From the NCBI GenBank assembly GCA_030602665.1, contig JAUVZE010000082.1, positions 1 to 5,238 on the forward strand: a stretch of 5,238 bases of DNA. Direction: 5' to 3'. The DNA is from Dehalococcoidia bacterium. Its GTDB lineage: Bacteria > Chloroflexota > Dehalococcoidia > Dehalococcoidales > JAUVZE01. The notes under the pieces were generated by a model. It was not told the DNA's origin. It ran no database searches and saw only the letters and a list, made by a program, of their open reading frames with translations. Numbering within the stretch: the first letter of the stretch is position 1; the number at the start of each line of letters is the position of its first letter. Shown here piece after piece: positions 1-4,485 of the stretch. Position numbers and translations under genes: made by a program.

Positions 1-1
1 C

Positions 2-790
2 GCCGAGTATTTCAAACTTGACCAGCTGGGGGCGATAGCCCCTGGTTACCTAGCCAACTTAATTGTGCTTGGTGAATTATCTAGCCTTAAGGTAGAGATG
101 GTCTTTTATCGGGGCCGTCTGGTAGCTAGGGAAGGGAAGCCTTTATTCCCTATATACCATCCCAGCGGCAAAGGACTAACCAATACGGTGAATATTAAGC
201 CCTTCCATAAAGAAGCGTTAAAGCTCTTAGCTTCGGGTGAAACTGAGCTGGTTATTGAGGTTGTGCCCGGTCAGATAATTACCAAGAAGAGGATGGAGAA
301 GGTCAAAGTTACCGACGGAGTAATTATGCCTGATATTAGTCGGGATATTCTGAAGCTGGTGGTAGTGGAGAGGCACCAGGCTACCGGTAATATTGGCCTG
401 GGGTTGGTTATAGGATTCGGCTTAAAGAGAGGGGCTCTAGCCTCATCTATTGCCCACGATTCTCATAATATTGTGGCTGTTGGCACTAATGATGAGGACA
501 TATTTACTGCCGTTAAGGAAATTGAGCGGCTCCAAGGTGGTCTGGTAGTGGCTGCTGAGGGCAGGATATTAGCCAGCTTGGCTTTACCTATTGCCGGGTT
601 ACTCTCTGACGAACCGCTGGAGGTAGTGGTGGCTAAATTAGAGAAATTACAGCAACTAGCCAAGGATTTGGGGACAACACTGGCTTCTCCATTCTCCACC
701 CTTTCCTTTTTGGCACTACCAGTAATCCCTGAACTCAGACTAACCGACCTGGGACTGGTGGATGTCAATGCCTTTAAGCTAGTTAAATAA
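2..790 (+). CDS. ade: Adenine deaminase, C-terminal part (5' end outside window)
   Basis: Adenine deaminase converts adenine to hypoxanthine and ammonia in cytoplasmic purine salvage. The frame is open from base 2, and the codons before the first possible GTG at 65 already read as family sequence (GAIAPGYLANLIVL), so the gene starts upstream; 262 residues are visible. Residues 1-45 are the end of the amidohydrolase-fold region, where the composite beta domain closes (LKVEMVFYRGRLV). About residues 90-262 form the C-terminal domain specific to adenine deaminases. Its hallmarks are ERH just before GNIGLGLVIGFGL (129-141) and the conserved HDSHN at 152-156. The metal-binding amidohydrolase core lies outside the window. 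Full-length members run to roughly 550-600 residues, so a little under half is present. The frame is undamaged to its TAA stop. The phosphoribosyltransferase-like gene follows 51 nt downstream on the same strand. Confidence 0.93.
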   Translation, partial: AEYFKLDQLGAIAPGYLANLIVLGELSSLKVEMVFYRGRLVAREGKPLFPIYHPSGKGLTNTVNIKPFHKEALKLLASGETELVIEVVPGQIITKKRMEKVKVTDGVIMPDISRDILKLVVVERHQATGNIGLGLVIGFGLKRGALASSIAHDSHNIVAVGTNDEDIFTAVKEIERLQGGLVVAAEGRILASLALPIAGLLSDEPLEVVVAKLEKLQQLAKDLGTTLASPFSTLSFLALPVIPELRLTDLGLVDVNAFKLVK

Positions 791-841
791 GACGTTTGGT
801 TAAATAGATGAATCAGGCTAAAATAGTCAGCGAGGGAAATA

Positions 842-1525
842 ATGACGTATTCTGCTAGACCGCAAGCTATCTTTGAGAACCGACATGACGCTGGTAGGCG
901 GCTAGCTGCGGAGCTGGGTGAATATAGTGACCAGTCTGTGGTAGTGCTGGCCATTCCTAACGGTGGTGTACCGGTGGCGTTGGAGGTAGCCAGCGCGCTT
1001 AAAACTGACCTTGACCTTATTATTTGCCGTAAAATTCCCATACTCGTTAGCCCTGAGGGGAGCTTGGGAGCGGCTGCTGATGATGGGACTGTTATCCTCA
1101 ACGAGGAAGCGGTAAAAAGGATCGGTTTCAGTCGGCAACAGCTAGAGTATGAGATTAACAAAGTAAGAACTGAGATTAAACAACGAAGCCTGCTCTACAA
1201 AGGAGATAGGCTACCCGTTAGGGCAACTGGCAAAATAGTGATACTCATAGACGATGGACTCGCTTCCGGCTTCACCATGATGGCGGCGGTGGAATCATTA
1301 CGCCGCCGTCGCCCGAAGGAAGTAGTTGTCGCCGTACCGGTGGCGTCGGCAATGGCAGTGAAGCAGGTAGAAAAGGTTGCTGACAGGGTAGTAACCTGCA
1401 CTACGGGGTTCATGCCCAAATTCTATTTATCTGACTTCTATCGCTACTGGCACGACGTTAGCGACGATGAAGTAATGCGGTATCTTAATAAATGGCGGAT
1501 GCGGCAATTGGGGCTGGACATTTAG
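842..1525 (+). CDS. Phosphoribosyltransferase-fold protein (COG1926 type)
   Basis: This 227-residue cytoplasmic protein has the type I phosphoribosyltransferase fold. The N-terminal FENRHDAGRRLA (11-22) and AIPNGGVPVALEVA (37-50) match the predicted phosphoribosyltransferase group COG1926. The PRPP-binding loop is VILIDDGLASGFTM (133-146), with the acidic pair D137-D138. Family members usually have Thr where this protein has Ser142, a conservative change. LNEE (86-89) follows the GSLGAAADDG stretch, as in relatives. The ATG at 842 is preceded by GAGGG (832-836) at 5 nt, which supports this start. The substrate base is not known for this group. A TTGGTT-N17-TAAAAT promoter-like pair (796-824) lies in the gap, but it would start the transcript right at the ribosome-binding site, so co-transcription with the adenine deaminase gene is more likely. 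A link to purine salvage is inference from that neighbour. Confidence 0.88.
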   Translation: MTYSARPQAIFENRHDAGRRLAAELGEYSDQSVVVLAIPNGGVPVALEVASALKTDLDLIICRKIPILVSPEGSLGAAADDGTVILNEEAVKRIGFSRQQLEYEINKVRTEIKQRSLLYKGDRLPVRATGKIVILIDDGLASGFTMMAAVESLRRRRPKEVVVAVPVASAMAVKQVEKVADRVVTCTTGFMPKFYLSDFYRYWHDVSDDEVMRYLNKWRMRQLGLDI

Positions 1526-1566
1526 CCACCACACTAGCTCCCGTTGGAGACTATCTGGATAAGCTG

Positions 1567-1743
1567 TCATGCCTTCTCCAGGATGCCGCATACCCCCATT
1601 CCGCCTCCACCACATATGGCTACCAGCCCATGCCTGGCATTACGTCTTGGCATCTCATAAAGTAGAGTAGTCAGAATTCTAGCCCCGGTAGCGCCTAAAG
1701 GATGACCAAGGGCAACGCAAGAGCCGTTGACATTCACCCTGAC
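1567..1743 (-). pseudogene. Acetyl-CoA acetyltransferase (thiolase) 3' remnant
   Basis: Read on the minus strand, about 58 codons give the C-terminal end of a thiolase: RVNVNGSCVALGHPLGATGA, then RILTTLLYEMPRRNARHGLV, then AICGGGGMGVCGILEKA and a TGA stop at 1567-1569. GHP carries the active-site histidine, and the Cys of CGGGGMG is the second catalytic cysteine of the family. Everything upstream is missing, including the N-terminal half with the nucleophilic cysteine; thiolases are usually about 390 residues. Immediately upstream the sequence changes into a 3-hydroxyacyl-CoA dehydrogenase start in another frame, so no initiation site serves this piece. Intact enzyme would join or cleave acetoacetyl-CoA or longer 3-ketoacyl-CoA. 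The remnant still reads cleanly to its stop, which suggests recent loss. It converges on the phosphoribosyltransferase gene, with 41 nt between the two stops. Confidence 0.9.
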
Positions 1744-1930
1744 TAATCTTTCCCTTTTCGACCAGTTTTTACAGGCTTCTCTTCACCCGGTCAAGAGCTG
1801 CATCAAGCAGCTCCTGTCTAACGTCTCCTAGCAGAACTTTATAACCTTGTTGGGCCATTATTTGAGCTATCCCATGCCCCACCGTACCCGCTCCGAATAC
1901 ACTGATAATCTTTATAGCTTCAACTTCCAT
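1733..1930 (-). pseudogene. 3-hydroxyacyl-CoA dehydrogenase 5' remnant
   Basis: On the minus strand an ATG (1928-1930), preceded by AGGGG (1937-1941) at 6 nt, begins a protein of the 3-hydroxyacyl/3-hydroxybutyryl-CoA dehydrogenase family. Residues 11-20 (VFGAGTVGHG) are the Rossmann NAD-binding glycine motif, followed by IAQIMAQQGYKVLLGD with the Asp at the end of beta-2. The frame runs 53 codons to RVKRSL, hits TAA (1769-1771), then continues in the same frame with family-like KLVEKGKISQGE to about codon 66. There it passes into thiolase sequence. Relatives are about 280-290 residues, so more than three quarters is gone, including the catalytic His/Glu region. Gene order dehydrogenase then thiolase on one strand is typical of butanoate or fatty-acid operons. 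The stop replaces a position that is often acidic; GAA to TAA is a plausible single change. Confidence 0.88.
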
Positions 1931-2370
1931 TGCTTACCCCTATGTGCTTATAGCAAAGTCATAGCTTCAATATCAGATTTATTGCCGAAAGAATTTAGAC
2001 CAGTCGAACTGATAATTGAATTCCAGGGCATGGTAATAAACCGGTTCCTCTTTTGAAAGATATAGTTTATGCTGGTTTATGTCGGGGAGAGTTTGAGCGG
2101 CGTGTTCCACAGGGCAAAAAGCACATGCTCAAACTCTCCCGATGAGCAGCAGTTATGATACTCCTTACACCAACCCATTCCCCACAGGCAACCAGAATGA
2201 CAAGGTTAAAAATCCCTTTGGTGCCATGGATACAGCTATGCAACGCCAATAGTTGGTCGTAGCGCTAGCCCGCTTTCAACCGGAATACACAACTGGCGGT
2301 AAAGAGGCCGGGTATCTCTTACTTATAAAGTCCAGCCTTACGCCGAGTTCTGGTACCTACAGTGTTAGCT
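1931..2370. other. 440-nt stretch with no recognised gene
   Basis: This lies between the dehydrogenase remnant and the small zinc-ribbon gene. The frames here are short and I recognise no protein. The most protein-like stretch is on the minus strand from 2128 to a TAA at 1979. It gives 49 codons rich in aromatic residues (ending in YYHALEFNYQFDWSKFFRQ), but has no ATG or ribosome-binding site and begins just after a TGA. It could be the tail of a third lost gene in the same operon, which is a guess. The main structure is the inverted repeat at 2082-2142. A weak imperfect hairpin followed by TCTTT (2301-2337, minus) could end the zinc-ribbon transcript, but its stem is short and mismatched. 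Confidence 0.6.
2082..2142. repeat. Long inverted repeat (hairpin), 14-bp perfect stem
   Basis: The left arm GGGAGAGTTTGAGC (2085-2098) is matched exactly in reverse complement by 2127-2140. Extending outward, TCGGGG (2082-2087) pairs with CCCGA (2138-2142) with one unpaired G, giving about 16 bp in all. The loop is 28 nt (2099-2126) and contains a possible small inner GTG/CAC pairing. Neither side ends in a T-run, so it does not look like a standard intrinsic terminator. It sits in unassigned DNA between a decayed operon and a small gene. It may be a dispersed palindromic repeat or the remains of a small non-autonomous element; I cannot tell from one copy. Confidence 0.75.
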
Positions 2371-2511
2371 TTAGCTCTTTCCTATCCTGAACATCTTGGT
2401 GCCACATACGGGACACACACCCTGAGTTGCCGGTTTACCGTTCTTCATAGTTATGGCTTTGGTATCCTTCATTTCTCTCTTGGCACGGCACTTCACACAA
2501 TAGGCTTGCAT
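2371..2511 (-). CDS. Small zinc-ribbon protein (DUF5679-like), 46 aa
   Basis: A complete 46-residue reading frame is present on the minus strand, from ATG (2509-2511) to TAA (2371-2373). It begins MQAYCVKCRAKREMKD and ends GVCPVCGTKMFRIGKS. Two CxxC knuckles, C5/C8 and C33/C36, make a four-cysteine zinc ribbon. Between them is the basic stretch ITMKNGKPATQ (20-30). From memory this matches the DUF5679 family of tiny zinc-ribbon proteins, whose function is unknown; nucleic-acid binding or a structural role would be guesswork. The start is well supported by a perfect AAGGAGGT (2521-2528) 9 nt upstream. Another ATG at 2516-2518 is in a different frame and does not give this protein. It is transcribed divergently from hisF and has its own promoter-like boxes. 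It appears monocistronic, because the next DNA downstream is non-coding. Confidence 0.87.
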   Translation of the reverse strand: MQAYCVKCRAKREMKDTKAITMKNGKPATQGVCPVCGTKMFRIGKS

Positions 2512-2520
2512 TGGTCATCT

Positions 2521-2528
2521 ACCTCCTT
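2521..2528 (-). promoter_or_regulatory. Ribosome-binding site of the zinc-ribbon gene
   Basis: On the minus strand this reads AAGGAGGT, a full anti-16S complement, 9 nt before the ATG at 2509-2511. It fixes the start of the 46-residue protein and is the strongest single argument that so short a frame is translated. Confidence 0.8.
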
Positions 2529-2539
2529 TTTGATTATCA

Positions 2540-2569
2540 ACAATAAACTATGTTACCCTATAATGTCAA
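2540..2569 (-). promoter_or_regulatory. Putative sigma70-type promoter of the zinc-ribbon gene
   Basis: On the minus strand a perfect -35 box TTGACA (2564-2569) is followed by a weaker -10. Candidates are TTTATT (2542-2547, spacer 16) or TATTGT (2540-2545, spacer 18), each matching 4 of 6 consensus bases. Transcription would begin near 2533-2536, a few bases before the ribosome-binding site, so the leader would be very short. The -35 match and its position ahead of the gene are the support; the -10 is uncertain. Confidence 0.45.
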
Positions 2570-2618
2570 GAGTCACACACAAATTTTAAACTAATTATTC
2601 AATATCACCGTACCAAAG

Positions 2619-2644
2619 CCTGCTTCCCAGCTGGTTGAGGCAGG
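2619..2644. repeat. Small hairpin between divergent genes
   Basis: CCTGCTTC (2619-2626) can pair with GAGGCAGG (2637-2644), with one G-T wobble, around a 10-nt loop that contains the palindrome CAGCTG. It lies between the putative divergent promoters of the zinc-ribbon gene and hisF. No T-run follows on either strand. It could be an operator-like dyad or chance; nothing else supports a role. Confidence 0.25.
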
Positions 2645-2718
2645 ATTCTCAGGTGGAGCGATTTGAATTACCAATACCAAAATGAAGCAGATAATACCGA
2701 TGGTTGTTAAATACCGTT

Positions 2719-2746
2719 TTGTTTTTCATTTGGGCTCCCGTATAAA
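2719..2746 (+). promoter_or_regulatory. Putative sigma70-type promoter of hisF
   Basis: TTGTTT (2719-2724), a 16-nt spacer and TATAAA (2741-2746) form a plausible -35/-10 pair. Transcription would start near 2753, leaving a leader of about 20 nt that contains the ribosome-binding site at 2761. The -10 matches 5 of 6 consensus bases and the -35 only the first three. No leader peptide or attenuator is visible. Confidence 0.4.
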
Positions 2747-2760
2747 AGATTCTATGTCTC

Positions 2761-2768
2761 AAGGAGGT
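2761..2768 (+). promoter_or_regulatory. Ribosome-binding site deciding the GTG start of hisF
   Basis: AAGGAGGT ends 4 nt before the GTG at 2773. The next in-frame GTG at 2782 would be 13 nt away. Starting at 2773 also places the first catalytic aspartate at residue 11, as in characterised HisF, so the GTG at 2773 is preferred. Confidence 0.75.
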
Positions 2769-2772
2769 AAAA

Positions 2773-3543
2773 GTGGAATTGGTGAAGGTTATACCCTGTT
2801 TAGATATTAAGGATGGTCGGGTGGTCAAGGGGGTGAAGTTTGTCAATCTCAGGGATGCTCGTGACCCGGTAGAGGCTGCTGAGGCTTACTCCAGTGAAGG
2901 GGCGGATGAGGTTGTTTTCCTGGATATCGTGGCTTCCCTCGAGGGACGGAAAACTAGGCTGGAGTGGGTCAAAAGAGTGCGTGAAAAGGTCAGTGTTCCC
3001 TTTGCTGTGGGTGGCGGGATAGGGAATCTGGAGGACATGAAGGCCCTTTTTGACCTCGGTGTGGACAAGGTCTCCATAAATACGGCGGCAGTTAAAAACC
3101 CGGAACTGGTCAAGGAAGCTTCACAGAAGTTTGGCAAGGAAAGACTGGTGGTCGCCATTGATGGGAGGAAAAACCCGGCTGAAAGTGGGCTTCCGCGGCT
3201 AGAGGTAGTGGTCAAGAGTGGGACAGAGGGGACAAGGCTCGACCTGGTAGAATGGGCCAAGAAAGTGGAGAAACTGGGAGCAGGGGAAATATTGCTTACC
3301 AGCAAGGATGCTGATGGAACAAAGGAAGGTTACGACCTTGAGATGACCCGGGCGGTGGCTGAAGCGGTAACAATACCGGTCACTGCCTCCGGTGGGGCAG
3401 GGAAGCTGGAACACTTTTATGAGGCGGTAGCCGTCGGCAAGGCCTCAGCAGTCCTCGCCGCCTCTGTCTTCCACTTCGGTGAAATCTCTATCCAGGAAGT
3501 GAAGGAATATCTCGGGGACAAGGGAATTGCGGTAAGGGTATAA
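2773..3543 (+). CDS. hisF: Imidazole glycerol phosphate synthase cyclase subunit HisF
   Basis: HisF, with the glutaminase HisH, turns PRFAR and ammonia into imidazole glycerol phosphate and AICAR in histidine synthesis; AICAR returns to purine synthesis. The 256-residue product is full length for this (beta/alpha)8 barrel. IPCLDIKDGRVVKG (7-20) carries the catalytic D11, and VVAIDGR (126-132) carries the second catalytic residue, D130. Phosphate-binding glycine loops are AVGGGI (78-83) and TASGGAG (204-210). LLTSKDADGTKEGYD (174-188) is a family signature. The segment between D130 and D179 is 3 residues longer than in the Thermotoga maritima enzyme as I recall it. Translation starts at GTG. 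No hisH, hisA or other his gene is in the window, so this hisF stands outside a his cluster, at least locally. It is divergent from the zinc-ribbon gene and apparently has its own promoter. Confidence 0.96.
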   Translation: MELVKVIPCLDIKDGRVVKGVKFVNLRDARDPVEAAEAYSSEGADEVVFLDIVASLEGRKTRLEWVKRVREKVSVPFAVGGGIGNLEDMKALFDLGVDKVSINTAAVKNPELVKEASQKFGKERLVVAIDGRKNPAESGLPRLEVVVKSGTEGTRLDLVEWAKKVEKLGAGEILLTSKDADGTKEGYDLEMTRAVAEAVTIPVTASGGAGKLEHFYEAVAVGKASAVLAASVFHFGEISIQEVKEYLGDKGIAVRV

Positions 3544-3816
3544 GGGCAGGAATCTGGTGCATCTTCTGGGATGATATAGTGTTTGCCTAATGAGTGTTAC
3601 CGATACTATCTTACTTACCTGGAGCCGATACCCGCTTGCCAGCCTGGATACTCGGTGTTACAATGTCATCAGTTGCTTTTTGGCAGCGAGGCCTTCCTTT
3701 CTCATTTCCCGCTAAAGTGTAGCCTGGAAGGGAGAGGACAGCCATGACCCCGGAATTAGGAAGACGACGTTCAAAATTAAACGGTCTCAACACACACTAA
3801 TTGGAGGTTAATTCTC
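3544..3816. other. 273-nt intergenic gap, nothing recognised
   Basis: Frames on both strands are short. A 60-codon minus-strand frame (3611-3793) starts with GTG without a ribosome-binding site and matches nothing I know. An 18-codon plus-strand frame starts with ATG at 3744 after a purine-rich stretch and ends at a TAA shortly before the next gene; it is too short to call. I see no clear terminator after hisF and no convincing promoter for the RraA-like gene, whose ribosome-binding site is GGAGGT (3803-3808). Confidence 0.5.
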
Positions 3817-4485
3817 ATGGAAGAAGGAAAACTGGAACGCCCACCTAAAGAGATAATCGAAGGCTTTAGAGCTATTCCAACGGCCACCATCAGTGATGTT
3901 CTGGATAGTATGGGTATAAGTGGAATAATTAATGGTCTTCGTCCGCTGGTGCCAGGGGTTAGAATTGCTGGAGCTGCCTTTACTGTCAAATCTATTACTG
4001 GGGAACGGGGTACCTACTCCATAGCTGATTTTCCTGTCGGTCAGGTGCTCGATTTGATGGAGAAGGATGATATATTTGTATGTGACCTCGGCGGCCAACA
4101 AGTATCTCATATGGGTGGGTTGGCGTCTCTTGCCATGAAGTTGCGTGGGGTAGCTGGAATGGTAGTGGATGGGGGAGTTCGTGATGTAGAGCACATTATC
4201 AGTGAGGGCTTCCCCACTTATACACGTCATACCTGTGCCACCTCCGGGAAATTTCGGGTCAAGATACTAGCCAATAATATTCCTGTTGAGATTGGCAGCG
4301 TCAGAGTCTACCCCGGCGACATTGTGGTAGCTGATGATACCAGTGTAGCCGTGGTTCCGGCAGATAAGGCAAAGGAAGTTTTGCAGGAATGTCAGCGCCG
4401 TGAGGAATTAGAGGCGCAATTCGTAGCTGAGTTAAAGAAAGGTAGCACCTTCTTAGGAGCATCTCGGAAACTGGGGATTATGTAA
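3817..4485 (+). CDS. RraA / HMG-aldolase-like family protein
   Basis: The 222-residue product belongs to the RraA-like fold family, often misnamed dimethylmenaquinone methyltransferase. The family includes 4-hydroxy-4-methyl-2-oxoglutarate/oxaloacetate aldolases and the RNase E regulator RraA. Evidence: PTATISDVLDSMG (21-33) near the N-terminus, GAAFTVKS (52-59), and the core GVAGMVVDGGVRDVEHI (111-127) with R122-D123, followed by the usual PGDIVVADD (166-174) strand. The D-x20-R-D motif has Gly101 where relatives carry Asp or Glu, which raises doubt about classic aldolase activity. The C-terminal part (about 181-207) is a charged helix. GGAGGT (3803-3808), 8 nt before the ATG, supports the start. 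The tail overlaps the end of uvrB by 8 bp on the opposite strand. The substrate is unknown: a divalent-metal-dependent lyase acting on a small oxo-acid is a family-level guess, and an RNase E inhibitor role is unsupported. Confidence 0.88.
   Translation: MEEGKLERPPKEIIEGFRAIPTATISDVLDSMGISGIINGLRPLVPGVRIAGAAFTVKSITGERGTYSIADFPVGQVLDLMEKDDIFVCDLGGQQVSHMGGLASLAMKLRGVAGMVVDGGVRDVEHIISEGFPTYTRHTCATSGKFRVKILANNIPVEIGSVRVYPGDIVVADDTSVAVVPADKAKEVLQECQRREELEAQFVAELKKGSTFLGASRKLGIM

Noticed and set aside
796..824. TTGGTT-N17-TAAAAT promoter-like pair before the phosphoribosyltransferase gene
   Set aside because: Spacing is good, but transcription would start at about 831, directly on the ribosome-binding site, and the -35 is weak. 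Mentioned only in the gene entry.
808..858. Short frame starting ATG at 808 and overlapping the phosphoribosyltransferase start
   Set aside because: Only 16 codons and no ribosome-binding site; not supportable as a leader peptide.
463..1161. Long 232-codon minus-strand frame across the adenine deaminase and phosphoribosyltransferase genes
   Set aside because: It is antisense to two recognisable genes, has low-complexity Ser/Ala/Thr-rich content and no known motif.
1535..1553. Small hairpin TAGCTCC / GGAG-A-CTA between convergent ends
   Set aside because: Stem is short with a bulge and no T-run follows on either strand, so a terminator call is not justified.
1427..1615. 62-codon minus-strand frame covering the end of the thiolase remnant
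   Set aside because: It is in a different frame from the clear thiolase sequence and is a shadow.
2082..2098. AGAGTTTGA resembling the start of 16S rRNA
   Set aside because: Only nine bases match and the flanks are unrelated to rRNA; it is an arm of the inverted repeat.
2067..2249. 60-codon minus-strand frame in the unassigned region
   Set aside because: No recognised motif, no ribosome-binding site, and it runs straight through both arms of the inverted repeat.
2301..2337. Possible terminator of the zinc-ribbon gene (GGCTGG / CCGGCC stem, then TCTTT, minus strand)
   Set aside because: The stem has a mismatch, a large asymmetric internal loop and a poor T-tract; noted but not called.
2886..3305. 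139-codon minus-strand frame inside hisF
   Set aside because: Antisense shadow of a well-supported gene.
3744..3800. 18-codon plus-strand frame before the RraA-like gene
   Set aside because: A purine-rich stretch precedes the ATG, but the product is too short and unrecognised to call.
3808..4230. 140-codon minus-strand frame opposite the RraA-like gene
   Set aside because: Antisense shadow; no motif and no ribosome-binding site.
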